Below, piece after piece: positions 1 to 9,879 of a stretch of DNA of 38,400 nt (position 1 is its first letter; the number at the start of each line of letters is the position of its first letter). This DNA is from Cytophagales bacterium (GTDB taxonomy: Bacteria > Bacteroidota > Bacteroidia > Cytophagales > UBA9547), in NCBI GenBank assembly GCA_014376535.1, contig JACMRH010000490.1, positions 1 through 38,400 on the forward strand. Direction: 5' to 3'. Position numbers and translations under genes: made by a program. The notes below the pieces were generated by a model. That model worked only from the letters and a program-made list of their open reading frames with translations. It did not search any database and had not been told where the DNA came from.

Positions 1-2
1 CT

Positions 3-542
3 ATGCATAAACCAGATTACCGGTTAATGGAAATGTTATATAGCAATGTCTATCACAAACTAGCTAAACATTTATATCCACAACAATATACATTAGATCA
101 GGGAGGTTGCCTAAAGGAAGTAATAGATGGCAATAATTGTGATGAAATATATTATAAAGGGCTTGGAGGACCATATATTGAAAATGACTGCCCTTCACAG
201 ATAGGCTTTGGAGGTAGGCTTAAGGAGTTGATATACTATAAAAAAGCAAGCTCTGAAGAATGGGGCACTCGAATAATATCAAATACTGATAAACTTGAGG
301 TTGAATCCGGAATTTCTGTTTCACCTAATCCTGCACATGGTAATTTAAAAGTTGAAATTTCATCCAATCTTAATAACCTAACTTTTACATTAACTGACTT
401 TTCAGGAGAAAGGGTACTTACAAGCAAAACTCAACCTGGAATTCAAGATATTAACATCAACAGTTTGAAAACCGGACTTTATTTTTACCAGATTGTTGGT
501 TCGGAAAAAGTGATTAAATCAGGAAAGATCATAATTGAATAA
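3..542 (+). CDS. C-terminal part of a secreted protein with T9SS type A sorting domain (probably 5'-truncated by the window edge)
   Basis: C-terminus 'VSPNPAHGNLKVEISSN...LTDFSGERVLTSKTQ...INSLKTGLYFYQIVGSEKVIKSGKIIIE' has the type A (Por secretion) CTD pattern; frame is open to the window start. Confidence 0.75.
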   Translation: MHKPDYRLMEMLYSNVYHKLAKHLYPQQYTLDQGGCLKEVIDGNNCDEIYYKGLGGPYIENDCPSQIGFGGRLKELIYYKKASSEEWGTRIISNTDKLEVESGISVSPNPAHGNLKVEISSNLNNLTFTLTDFSGERVLTSKTQPGIQDININSLKTGLYFYQIVGSEKVIKSGKIIIE

Positions 543-572
543 TACGGTATTATATTAAATCTCCAAGATGAG

Positions 573-600
573 ATGCCAGACATTTGTCTGGCATTTTTTG
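573..600 (+). terminator. Rho-independent terminator
   Basis: Perfect stem ATGCCAGACA-TT-TGTCTGGCAT (573-594) followed by a T-run, just after the stop at 542. Confidence 0.85.
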
Positions 601-710
601 TTTTACACGAGCATAAATCTAAAAAAATTCACGTTGACGAAGTTTGAACCATCTTACGATGGAGGATAATCTGATTAAGATTTAATAGCAATGCATATCT
701 TTACAATATT

Positions 711-2096
711 ATGCAAAAGCTTATCATCAAAAATTTTCGGCAAATTTCTTATGCAGAAATAGACATCAAGAAATTCACCATTTTTATCGGGCCACAGGCG
801 AGTGGGAAGAGTACTATAGCTAAGCTGGTTTATTTTTTTAAATCCCTTAAACAAGATTTCCTCAAATTATTAATTGAAAGTGAAGAAAAACCTTCGGAAT
901 TACATATAGAGTATATCAAAAGCATCGAAGAGAAGTTTAAAGTATATTTTGGATCTTCTTTTGAACTAAGTGAAAAATTTGAATTAAAATATTTTTTTTC
1001 TTTTGAAGAGAATCTATATATAAGGCTTTATAGAAAGGTATCACTTCAGGTCGAATTTGAAAAAACTTATTTTTCCAAAATTATATTAGAAACAAAAATG
1101 GTAAGTGAAAAAATAAAAATTTTTTCACAGAAAAAGACAAAGACTGAAAGCAGAGTAGCATATCAATTCTACGACTCTATTAAAGAGAAATTTTTAAAAG
1201 ATTTGCAAACAGTCTCTGATAAAGTTTTTTATGATGATCGAGATCCTATTTTTTTTCCTGCAGGAAGGAATTTAACAGTGGCTTATCCTCAACATTTTTT
1301 AACACTCTTTTTTGGTGAACTTTCTAGCTTAATAGGTGAATTAAAGACAGATAATATTGAATCTAAGTCGATCGATTTACTACTCATAAAAGAATTTATT
1401 TCTTACTCACAATTTCTTTCTGATCAGTTTGTGGGCAGTGGATTTAATGATAATAATATATCGGATTATAATTCACAACACATTAGAACTGTAATAATTG
1501 ATAAAACAAATAAAATTATTAAAGGCAATTATGAAAATAAAGATGGTACTGAAAGAATCACTTTTGGATCAACCAGATTAGATACGGTTAAACTTGCCCA
1601 CGCCTCTTCTGGTCAACAAGAATCCATAAGAATACTTCAGGATATTTTCTTTATAATGAAAGGACACAAGGCATTTAGAATTTATGAAGAGCCTGAAGCT
1701 CATTTATTCCCTGAAGCCCAAAAACACCTGATAGAATTAATGGCTTTAATGGCAAACAAAACCCATAGCGAGGTTTTGATCACTACACATAGCCCTTACA
1801 TCCTTTCTATTATAAACAATCTCCTTTTTTATAATCAGACCATTAAAAGAAACCCTGAATCAGCAGAATATATTAAAAAGCGCTTTGGCGCTGAAAACTT
1901 AGACGAAACTCAAAATGAGAGGATTTATTTAAGTCCAGATGAAGTAAGTGTGTATTCATTAGGAAAAGATAAAGTAGAGCAAATAATAGATCCTGAGACT
2001 GGGTTAATCGGAGCTAATTTTCTAGATCAGGTCGCTGAAGAAATTTATCAGGACTTTGATTTTATGTACCCATTAAACCGCAAAGAGGAAAATTAA
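711..2096 (+). CDS. ABC/SMC-type AAA family ATPase (RecF/OLD-like head domain, no TOPRIM)
   Basis: Walker A 'IFIGPQASGKSTIAK', signature-like 'ASSGQQESIRIL', Walker B 'FRIYEEPEAHLFPEAQ', H-loop 'ITTHSPYIL'; ends soon after the H-loop region without a recognisable TOPRIM. Confidence 0.88.
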   Translation: MQKLIIKNFRQISYAEIDIKKFTIFIGPQASGKSTIAKLVYFFKSLKQDFLKLLIESEEKPSELHIEYIKSIEEKFKVYFGSSFELSEKFELKYFFSFEENLYIRLYRKVSLQVEFEKTYFSKIILETKMVSEKIKIFSQKKTKTESRVAYQFYDSIKEKFLKDLQTVSDKVFYDDRDPIFFPAGRNLTVAYPQHFLTLFFGELSSLIGELKTDNIESKSIDLLLIKEFISYSQFLSDQFVGSGFNDNNISDYNSQHIRTVIIDKTNKIIKGNYENKDGTERITFGSTRLDTVKLAHASSGQQESIRILQDIFFIMKGHKAFRIYEEPEAHLFPEAQKHLIELMALMANKTHSEVLITTHSPYILSIINNLLFYNQTIKRNPESAEYIKKRFGAENLDETQNERIYLSPDEVSVYSLGKDKVEQIIDPETGLIGANFLDQVAEEIYQDFDFMYPLNRKEEN

Positions 2097-2668
2097 TGAA
2101 TTTTTTAACCAAACTAAAAGAAGCATTTCCGGAGAGAACAACTGCAGAAACCATCATTACTACACCTCAGGTTTTTGTTTTGGAAGATGCTGTATCACAA
2201 CGATCATCAATAGTTGAAGAGAAAACTTATCACTGTTTTGAAATAACTAAAACGGAAGATATAGGACCTCTTGTCCATATTTGCACAGACGGTGATTTTA
2301 TAAAAAGAGGAGAATTTTACAGAGGTTCGCTTTTACCAAATAACCGATCGGATTCGCTGATTTTTTCTTCCCAACAAATTCTTTTTTTAGAATTAAAACT
2401 TAATGTTGAAGATCGGAATTCGTCCAGGGAAATATTCAAAGGAATTGATCAGCTTGAAAACTTCTTTACTTTTCTAATTGAAAACTTAACCGAAGAAATA
2501 TTTCATTCTTACTTCAAAACAGAATCAACCTTTTTCAGAATAGGAATAAGGGCAACTCCCAATACCCGATGGCAAAGGAATCAGGAATTTATAAACAGGA
2601 AAGCTCAATTTGGAGGAAAAACAGGTTGGTATGATTTAGAATACTCAATAAGCTTTAATTTTAACTAA
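2096..2668 (+). CDS. Uncharacterised 190-aa protein, putative PD-(D/E)xK-like nuclease partner of the upstream ATPase
   Basis: Start codon overlaps the ATPase stop (TAATGA); 'RSDSLIFSSQQILFLELKLN...KGIDQLENFF' is compatible with a D...ExK core followed by a helix containing Q. Confidence 0.5.
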   Translation: MNFLTKLKEAFPERTTAETIITTPQVFVLEDAVSQRSSIVEEKTYHCFEITKTEDIGPLVHICTDGDFIKRGEFYRGSLLPNNRSDSLIFSSQQILFLELKLNVEDRNSSREIFKGIDQLENFFTFLIENLTEEIFHSYFKTESTFFRIGIRATPNTRWQRNQEFINRKAQFGGKTGWYDLEYSISFNFN

Positions 2669-2684
2669 TTACTACAATCCACAC

Positions 2685-2717
2685 AACTTTGACAAAGTTC
2701 AAAACTTTGTCAAAGTT
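2685..2717. repeat. Nested palindromic intergenic repeat AACTTTGACAAAGTT-CAA-AACTTTGTCAAAGTT
   Basis: Two 15-bp arms that are exact reverse complements, each itself a palindrome (AACTTTG-N-CAAAGTT), spacer CAA. Confidence 0.9.
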
Positions 2718-2733
2718 AAACCTCAAATAAAAA

Positions 2734-4611
2734 ATGGCCGAAGTAATATACAACGACGACAGTATCAAGTCTTTAGATTGGAGAGAACACATCCGTTTAC
2801 GTCCCGGAATGTATATTGGGAAATTGGGTGACGGATCTGCTTACGACGATGGCATTTACGTTTTGGTGAAAGAAATTCTTGACAACTCCATTGACGAACA
2901 CGTAATGGGAAATGGCAGAACCATTGAAATAAAAGTAACAGATCATCGGGTAGAAGTCCGTGACTTTGGACGTGGAATTCCATTGGGAAAAGTGATAGAC
3001 TGCGTTTCCAAGATTAACACAGGTGGAAAATACGATTCTGGAGCTTTCCAAAAATCTGTTGGATTAAACGGTGTAGGAACAAAAGCAACCAATGCATTGT
3101 CTGCCTATTTTAAGGTACAATCAATTCGTGATGGAAAGACTAAAATAGCCGAGTTTAAAGAGGGTATTTTGCTAAAGGATCATCCTGAAAAGCCAAGCTC
3201 TGACCGAAACGGAACTTATGTTGCTTTTGAGCCTGACAATAACATTTTTAAAAATTACCGCTACATACCTGAATTTCTTGAGAACCAGATCTGGAACTAT
3301 GCTTATTTAAATGCCGGACTAACACTCAATTATAACGGACAAAAATTTCATTCTGAAAGAGGCCTGTTTGATCTGTTGACAAATAAAACAGATGTAGAAA
3401 CAAACCGCTACCCAATCATTCATCTAAAAGACAAGGACATTGAAGTGGCCATTACTCACAATGGGAATTATGGGGAAGAATATTATTCTTTCGTAAACGG
3501 ACAATACACAACACAGGGAGGAACCCATTTGGCTGCTTTCAGGGAAGCATTTGTTAAAACAGTTCGTGAGTTCTACAAAAAAGATTTTGAAGCTTCTGAC
3601 ATTCGTTCAGCTATTGTTTCAGCTATTAGTATCAGAGTTCAGGAACCTGTTTTTGAAAGTCAGACTAAAACGAAGCTGGGTTCACAGAATATGGCTCCGG
3701 ATGGGCAGTCTCTCAGAACTTTTGTAAATGATTTTGTTAAAAAACACCTTGACGATTACCTGCATAAAAATCCTCAGACTGCCGATGCTTTGATGAAAAG
3801 GATCCTTCAATCTGAAAGAGAAAGAAAGGACATCGCCGGGATTAAAAAACTGGCAAATGAAAGAGCTAAAAAAGCAAATCTTCACAATAAGAAACTTCGC
3901 GATTGCCGTGTGCATTTAGGAGAAAGCAAAGATGAAATACGGTTTCTTACTACCTTGTTTATTACCGAAGGAGATTCGGCAAGTGGTTCTATCACCAAAG
4001 CACGCAATGTGCAAACTGAAGCAGTCTTTAGTTTAAGAGGAAAACCGTTGAACTGCTATAGCCTTACAAAAAAGATAGTTTATGAAAATGAAGAATTCAA
4101 CCTGCTTCAACATGCTTTAAATATAGAAGATGGTTTAGAAGGCTTGAGGTACAACAGAATTGTAATTTCTACAGATGCAGATGTGGATGGTATGCACATC
4201 CGTTTATTGATGCTAACCTTTTTCCTTCAGTTTTTTCCTGATCTGGTACGAAACGGGCACTTATATATTTTGGACACCCCCTTGTTTAGAGTAAGAAATA
4301 AAAAGGAAACTATTTATTGCTATAGCGAACAGGAGAAACAACAAGCAATCAAAAAATTAGGAACAAAACCAGAAATCACGCGATTCAAAGGTCTTGGAGA
4401 AATATCACCTGACGAGTTTGGGCAATTTATTGGAGATAATATCAAGTTGGAACCTATCATTTTAAGAAACGATACATCCATACAAAAGCTATTAGAATAC
4501 TATATGGGGAAAAACACTCCTGACAGACAGAACTTTATTATTGATAATTTACGGTTTGAAGTGGATGTGGTAGAAGAGGCACACTTACCAGCTGAAGAAC
4601 TAATTTATTAA
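2734..4611 (+). CDS. parE: DNA topoisomerase IV subunit B (type IIA topoisomerase subunit B)
   Basis: GHKL ATPase motifs '[34 protein letters not shown]', 'GRGIPLG', '[12 protein letters not shown]'; TOPRIM '[12 protein letters not shown]', '[19 protein letters not shown]'; C-terminal '[17 protein letters not shown]'. Confidence 0.93.
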   Translation: MAEVIYNDDSIKSLDWREHIRLRPGMYIGKLGDGSAYDDGIYVLVKEILDNSIDEHVMGNGRTIEIKVTDHRVEVRDFGRGIPLGKVIDCVSKINTGGKYDSGAFQKSVGLNGVGTKATNALSAYFKVQSIRDGKTKIAEFKEGILLKDHPEKPSSDRNGTYVAFEPDNNIFKNYRYIPEFLENQIWNYAYLNAGLTLNYNGQKFHSERGLFDLLTNKTDVETNRYPIIHLKDKDIEVAITHNGNYGEEYYSFVNGQYTTQGGTHLAAFREAFVKTVREFYKKDFEASDIRSAIVSAISIRVQEPVFESQTKTKLGSQNMAPDGQSLRTFVNDFVKKHLDDYLHKNPQTADALMKRILQSERERKDIAGIKKLANERAKKANLHNKKLRDCRVHLGESKDEIRFLTTLFITEGDSASGSITKARNVQTEAVFSLRGKPLNCYSLTKKIVYENEEFNLLQHALNIEDGLEGLRYNRIVISTDADVDGMHIRLLMLTFFLQFFPDLVRNGHLYILDTPLFRVRNKKETIYCYSEQEKQQAIKKLGTKPEITRFKGLGEISPDEFGQFIGDNIKLEPIILRNDTSIQKLLEYYMGKNTPDRQNFIIDNLRFEVDVVEEAHLPAEELIY

Positions 4612-4627
4612 CCATTACTATAACAAA

Positions 4628-5998
4628 ATGAAAAGCATCGTAATTATCCTCTATTTATCAAGCTCGATTCTCTACGCACAAAGCTCCTGCGACATGCCGG
4701 TTATTACAACGCAGCCTGTAAGCGCAAACAATTGTTCAGGTTCTTCTGCCTCTTTATCCGTAAGTGTTGCCGGACAGGGTAGCTTCAGTTTTCTGTGGAA
4801 AAAAGGAAATGCAACTGCAAACAGTACAGGCCCAACGTTAGTTTTTCCAGTTTTATCTATGGCGGATGCCGGTACATATACTGTGACCGTTAGTAATGCA
4901 TGTGGTTCTATCCAAAGTGCTTCAGCAGTAGTAAATGTTACATCAAACGAGTTTCCAGTTGTTCACCTTATTTTAGGCAAAATGATGATGTGTGAATCAG
5001 AAGGCCCTACTCAGATATTTGCTAATGGTTCAGGAGGAGGCTCTGCACCAATTTACAAATTGTATGACAAGGGAATATCGGTAACTGGTTTTCAGACATC
5101 ATCGTCATTTTCATATCCTTTTACTCCCGGTCAACACAATTTATCTGTTGAAATGTTGTCTAATGCAACTTGTATTGCTCCAGGGGCAGCAAATCTTGTC
5201 AGGAGTTCTGATGAAATGCTTACAATAGATCCTTTGCCTACACTTTCTAATGCAGGACAGGACTATACAACATGCGGAAATTCTTATCAACTACAGGCAA
5301 ATCAGGTCTTAAGTGGATCAGGAACCTGGAGTGTAATTTCAGGCAAGGGTGATATCAACGATCAGAAGAATCCTAATTCCTTAATTACTAATTTATTTGG
5401 AACAACCAAACTAGCCTGGATTGTATCCAGTCAGCATAATATTTGCCCGGCTTCGATGTCACAGGTATATATTACAAGGGTTAGTGATATTACTTCCCCT
5501 TCGTCTGTGAGTTCTCAAAGCAAAACTATAAGTTTTGGTGCTCCTGCTCCCTTGCTGAGTGGAGTCCCATTGCAGCCAAATGAAGTAGGCACTTGGACTT
5601 CTACCGGCTTAGCCACGATTACTTCTAATGGGCAAACAGGGAATCTGCTATTAGGAGTAAATACGTTTAACTATACTATAATATCTGCAATTTCCGGTTG
5701 CCCTCCAGCTGTTGCATCAGTAGATATAACAGTCGCAAATCCGCTAAGTATTGCTTCTGCTTTAAATACGAGTGAACATGCTGTTTTCCCCAATCCATTT
5801 ACCAAAGAAATCTATATCAATAATCTAAAAGAGGCATATGATTTGAGAATTACAGATGCGAAAGGCAGCATCAAACTCGTGCAGACAGTAAATACATCAG
5901 AAAATACAATAAGCACAAGAGAATTTGAACCCGGCATTTATTTTCTTCAATTAAGAAATAAAAAAGAAACAACTTATTTTAAAATGCTCAAGCAATAA
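4628..5998 (+). CDS. Secreted Ig-like domain protein with T9SS type A sorting domain
   Basis: Signal peptide 'MKSIVIILYLSSSILYAQSS'; Ig-like 'CSGSSASLSVSVAGQGSFSFLWKKGN...MADAGTYTVTVSNACG'; C-terminal 'VFPNPFTKEIYINN...FEPGIYFLQLRNKKETTYFKMLKQ'. Confidence 0.85.
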   Translation: MKSIVIILYLSSSILYAQSSCDMPVITTQPVSANNCSGSSASLSVSVAGQGSFSFLWKKGNATANSTGPTLVFPVLSMADAGTYTVTVSNACGSIQSASAVVNVTSNEFPVVHLILGKMMMCESEGPTQIFANGSGGGSAPIYKLYDKGISVTGFQTSSSFSYPFTPGQHNLSVEMLSNATCIAPGAANLVRSSDEMLTIDPLPTLSNAGQDYTTCGNSYQLQANQVLSGSGTWSVISGKGDINDQKNPNSLITNLFGTTKLAWIVSSQHNICPASMSQVYITRVSDITSPSSVSSQSKTISFGAPAPLLSGVPLQPNEVGTWTSTGLATITSNGQTGNLLLGVNTFNYTIISAISGCPPAVASVDITVANPLSIASALNTSEHAVFPNPFTKEIYINNLKEAYDLRITDAKGSIKLVQTVNTSENTISTREFEPGIYFLQLRNKKETTYFKMLKQ

Positions 5999-6036
5999 AA
6001 TATAGATTATTGTTTCAAATATTTAAGTGCACCTGC

Positions 6037-6066
6037 TTGGTATTATAAAACACTACTCTATATTTG
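6037..6066 (+). promoter_or_regulatory. Bacteroidota-type promoter for the tRNA pair
   Basis: TTG (6037-6039), 19-bp gap, TATATTTG (6059-6066), matching TTG-N19-TAnnTTTG; 16 bp before tRNA-Gly. Confidence 0.75.
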
Positions 6067-6082
6067 CAGTCCCAAATCAAAA

Positions 6083-6155
<73 letters not shown>

Positions 6156-6171
6156 CATTTTGAAGTGAAAA

Positions 6172-6210
6172 GTGGGTGTGGTTGTTAAAATTCCACACCC
6201 ACAGTTTTTT
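6172..6210 (+). terminator. Stem-loop/terminator between the tRNAs
   Basis: GTGGGTGTGG (6172-6181) pairs with CCACACCCAC (6193-6202), followed by AGTTTTTT. Confidence 0.7.
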
Positions 6211-6233
6211 AAAAACATTGACGTAAGTCAATA

Positions 6234-6318
6234 GCCGGGATGGTGGAACTGGTAGACACGCAGGACTTAAAATCCTGTGACCCTTAAAGTCGTGCGGGTT
6301 CGATTCCCGCTCCTGGTA
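6234..6318 (+). tRNA. tRNA-Leu(TAA)
   Basis: Acceptor GCCGGGA/TCCTGGT, D-loop GGTAGACAC, anticodon arm CAGGA-CTTAAAA-TCCTG, long variable arm, T-arm GCGGG-TTCGATT-CCCGC. Confidence 0.95.
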
Positions 6319-6320
6319 CT

Positions 6321-6350
6321 AAGCCGAAGATATACTCTTCGGCTTTTTTT
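6321..6350 (+). terminator. Rho-independent terminator after tRNA-Leu
   Basis: AAGCCGAAGA-TATAC-TCTTCGGCTT followed by T-run. Confidence 0.9.
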
Positions 6351-6389
6351 ATGTTGAAATGTTATGGATTTTATTGAAGAATTGAACTT

Positions 6390-9300
6390 TCATCGAACAA
6401 CCGAGACTTCTCCGACCTGTTTGTATGGTCCTTTATAATTTGGGCATTCACCTTCGTAAGTAACCAGCCAGGCATAATTTCCTATTGGCATTGCCTCGTT
6501 CCTGTAATTTCCATCCCAGGATGCACCGTGGTCTTTAGTCGCATAAATTACTTCGCCCCAACGACTAAAAACAGTTAGATTAAAGTTGGTAAAGTATTTG
6601 CCAAATATCTTTAATGATGAGTTGACATCGCTAGAAGATGGAGTAATTACATTGGGAACAAATAACCTTGGTTCACAACATATATTCACAGAAACCGGAA
6701 TGCTTGCTTTGCATTTATTTTTATCCTCAACAACCAACAAGTATACAGTATTAGTATCTGGATGAACACTTATAGTAGATTGCGTTCCAATCACCTGATT
6801 TCCAACATACCAATAATGATTACCTTCAGAAAAATTTGCATTTAATAAAACCGGAATATTGTTTTCGTTACAATACACCTGGTTCTCCTGAATTTGCAGC
6901 TTTGGTAAAGGAAAAATAACCGAATTAATAGAGTTTGTCACCTTACAATCTCCAATGTTCAGTGATAATGCATAGGTGGCTTTCTGATTAAAATTAATTT
7001 GTTTCCATGAGCTGCTGGGTACCATTTGGCCATTTATTTCCCAACTATGGTTTAAAACATAAGAAGTTTCTAAACTGGGATTGTAAAGAATGGCATCAAT
7101 TTTACCATCTTCTCCTGAACAAACACCTGTGCTTGAAAGGTAGAACTCTGGCAATGGAACCCCTGATAATTTCGCAGAAATTTCACTGGTGCAGCCTAAG
7201 CTGTCTTTCACACTTAACTTAATGGTTTGAGTGAAATTTGCAGCTGTCATGGTAATAGATTGTTGTAAACTATAGGCACCATTATTCCAGCTATATGTTG
7301 CTTTTTGTAGTATAGGTGCTTGAAAATTTACCAAACTTCCTATACAGGCTTGCTTATCAGCCAGATTTAATACCGGTGGTGAAGATATTGTAGTACTAGC
7401 AGAAGAAATACAAGTCCCTTTTTTATACAAAAGGGTATAATTACCACTTTGGAAAATATTCAACGTGTTGCTGATAACTGAGGTGTTTAATAATGAATTG
7501 TCCTTTAACCAACTAAAATCACCTCCGATTGGTACAAAACTTACAACTGGTGTGAGACTTAAACCATTTTTAAAACAAAGATGTGCAGGAAGAGTAATTT
7601 GTGGAGGGGAAATTGCTGTAATAATGAAATCATCGGTATTAGAGCAACCTTCAGGAGTTTCGATAGTTAGTGACACAATGGTATTTTGGACCGGAGTAAA
7701 CGTTAGAAAATTTTTCAATGAAACCGCGTCCTTTTTTACACCATTTTCCATGTAAGTCCATTTGTATTTGTACAAAGAATTATTGTAAACACTTCTGGTA
7801 AATTGAGGTCCTAAACAAAAGGCAGTATCTGCTCCTGCATCAGCAATAGGAATAGCAGCAAATCGAATTTCCATCGTGTCTTTTCTGTCGTCACAACCCA
7901 ATTTGCTGACTGTTCCAATAAGTTTTACTGATGTATTTTGATTAGCCAAACTTAAAGCCGTAGAATTTCCGGTTGAAGGAATTGGTATTACAAGTGCATT
8001 AGTACTCTGCCAGGAAATGGAGTTGGGATCATTTGTGACTTTTGCTAATACAGAAAAAGTTAAACTGTTCATATTTTCACAGAAAACTGTATCATGTGGT
8101 AGCTTGATTGTCGGAGGATTGTAAAACTTCACTTTAATAGAATCCTTAATATTTGGACATGTTGATCCTACCTCAGTTGAAGAAACAATAATATACAGCG
8201 AGTCCTTATCAAGGTCTGCAGCATCAGCCATATATTGTAAAGTTTTCTGAATACCTGATTGTAAAACAGTTGTGCTGCCGGACTTGGTCCATGTTAAATC
8301 AGATATATTAGAAGTTGTTGCAGTAATACTGAAAGCTGAATGGTCTTTACACAAAGATGAAGGCCCTGATAAACTTAAACTTTTTGGGGTACCGATTTTG
8401 ATGTTTACTGATTTTATATCTGAGCATGAAGGAGTGGAATTTGTGGTGGCTTTGATATAAAATAGACCTTGAATATTTAGTGCTTGTACCTGGGTCGGAC
8501 TTAATGCATTTGTTCCATTTGTAGCGTCGAATAATGTATTGAAATAGCTTAAACTAGCCGAACCGATTGTACTTCCGGATATAATCGCAGGATTTGTAAG
8601 GTTCACAGAAGTTGCGCAAGTCACCTCAGGGTCTGTTATTTTCAAAACAGGATATGCGGTTACTCTCAATAACGATACCGGCGAAATGACATTGCACAAT
8701 GAATTTACGTTTGCAAGATTAGATTCACTCGTGGAAAGCACTAATCTATATAATGCACTGTCATCAGAGAAAGGTATATTATTTAATTCTAAATCAACAT
8801 TATAATTCACCGAATTGGCTGTTTGGGTGGTTACTGTCCCAAGGTATGACCATACCTTTCCGTTATCTCTGCTAATTTGCCATTTGGAATATTTATAATC
8901 TGCATTGCCTTGTACACTTACGGTAAACATTCCATTTCCTTTTTCACAAACAGAAATCCTGGGTGTAATAGAAATAGTTGCAGGCGTACATGGGCGAAAT
9001 ATAATGTCATCAAGGACAATGTCATTTCCTGTTCCTCTTGAAGCGGTGGAAACCATAACCAATACGATGGAAGTAGAGGGGGACTTGAATGTGATGCCGT
9101 ATTTTTGCCATGCGAGTGTAGTGGTATTGTTAATATTCCTGGTGCTGATAGAGTCGATAATATTTCCAGACAAATCCCGTATTTCAAACCGAACCTTTGG
9201 AGGAATAGAATTGACGGGTGTTGAAAATGATGAGGCTGGCTTAAAAATATTGGCCAGGTAAGAAGAAAATTCATATGTTCCACCTAAACAAAGATTGTCA

Positions 9301-9689
9301 ACAGTATCTTTATAGAACTGGCCAAGTTTTTCATCTGCATTTACCAGCATCATATATCCTCTCCCGTCATTTGAGGTATGGTCATCGCCAGCTAACCAAA
9401 CATTGGTGCCTTGTAACCGGAAGTCATTAGGAATTTGGTTTACTATACTATAAAAACCATCGTTTGTAGCGGCCTTGTTCCAAAGTGTGAATGTAGTACT
9501 GAAATTTATTTTAGCAGTGTTGTAAAGTGGTATGCCGGAACCAAAGTCATTAGAAATAATGGGATCGCCCAATATTCCTGTACACAATTTAGATTGGGAT
9601 AAAGCAGATATAGTTGAGAGCAAAAAAAACAACCATATTCCAGCCAGAATCTTATACAGACTGCAATTAGACCAATATTTTATTGCCAT
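6390..9689 (-). CDS. Large secreted protein with gliding-motility-associated / T9SS type B C-terminal domain
   Basis: C-terminus 'RLFVPNVITPSSSDVNSSLKIFGKYFTNFNLTVFSRWGEVIYATKDHGASWDGNYRNEAMPIGNYAWLVTYEG'; N-terminal signal peptide; multiple Ig/PKD-like segments. Confidence 0.88.
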   Translation of the reverse strand: MAIKYWSNCSLYKILAGIWLFFLLSTISALSQSKLCTGILGDPIISNDFGSGIPLYNTAKINFSTTFTLWNKAATNDGFYSIVNQIPNDFRLQGTNVWLAGDDHTSNDGRGYMMLVNADEKLGQFYKDTVDNLCLGGTYEFSSYLANIFKPASSFSTPVNSIPPKVRFEIRDLSGNIIDSISTRNINNTTTLAWQKYGITFKSPSTSIVLVMVSTASRGTGNDIVLDDIIFRPCTPATISITPRISVCEKGNGMFTVSVQGNADYKYSKWQISRDNGKVWSYLGTVTTQTANSVNYNVDLELNNIPFSDDSALYRLVLSTSESNLANVNSLCNVISPVSLLRVTAYPVLKITDPEVTCATSVNLTNPAIISGSTIGSASLSYFNTLFDATNGTNALSPTQVQALNIQGLFYIKATTNSTPSCSDIKSVNIKIGTPKSLSLSGPSSLCKDHSAFSITATTSNISDLTWTKSGSTTVLQSGIQKTLQYMADAADLDKDSLYIIVSSTEVGSTCPNIKDSIKVKFYNPPTIKLPHDTVFCENMNSLTFSVLAKVTNDPNSISWQSTNALVIPIPSTGNSTALSLANQNTSVKLIGTVSKLGCDDRKDTMEIRFAAIPIADAGADTAFCLGPQFTRSVYNNSLYKYKWTYMENGVKKDAVSLKNFLTFTPVQNTIVSLTIETPEGCSNTDDFIITAISPPQITLPAHLCFKNGLSLTPVVSFVPIGGDFSWLKDNSLLNTSVISNTLNIFQSGNYTLLYKKGTCISSASTTISSPPVLNLADKQACIGSLVNFQAPILQKATYSWNNGAYSLQQSITMTAANFTQTIKLSVKDSLGCTSEISAKLSGVPLPEFYLSSTGVCSGEDGKIDAILYNPSLETSYVLNHSWEINGQMVPSSSWKQINFNQKATYALSLNIGDCKVTNSINSVIFPLPKLQIQENQVYCNENNIPVLLNANFSEGNHYWYVGNQVIGTQSTISVHPDTNTVYLLVVEDKNKCKASIPVSVNICCEPRLFVPNVITPSSSDVNSSLKIFGKYFTNFNLTVFSRWGEVIYATKDHGASWDGNYRNEAMPIGNYAWLVTYEGECPNYKGPYKQVGEVSVVR

Positions 9690-9879
9690 TATCTTCTTGT
9701 TAGAATTTCAACTCGTTCACAATGAATTAATTGACAGCAGTTCTCTCAATAAAATTCATTTGACGATTTCTAAATACAATTAAGAAAGAGAAAAGTTACA
9801 ATCTTCAAGAATAACAAATTTCATGACCATGAAAGTCAGATGAAGAAAAAGTAAATGTTGCAAATAAAAAGAGTCTTAG

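Noticed and set aside
711-2096. OLD-family nuclease (ATPase-TOPRIM) assignment for the ATPase
   Set aside because: After the H-loop region (ITTHSPYIL) only ~100 residues remain and no TOPRIM acidic motifs are visible.
2765-3915. Minus-strand ORFs antisense to parE
   Set aside because: parE is unambiguous on the + strand; antisense frames have no recognisable domains.
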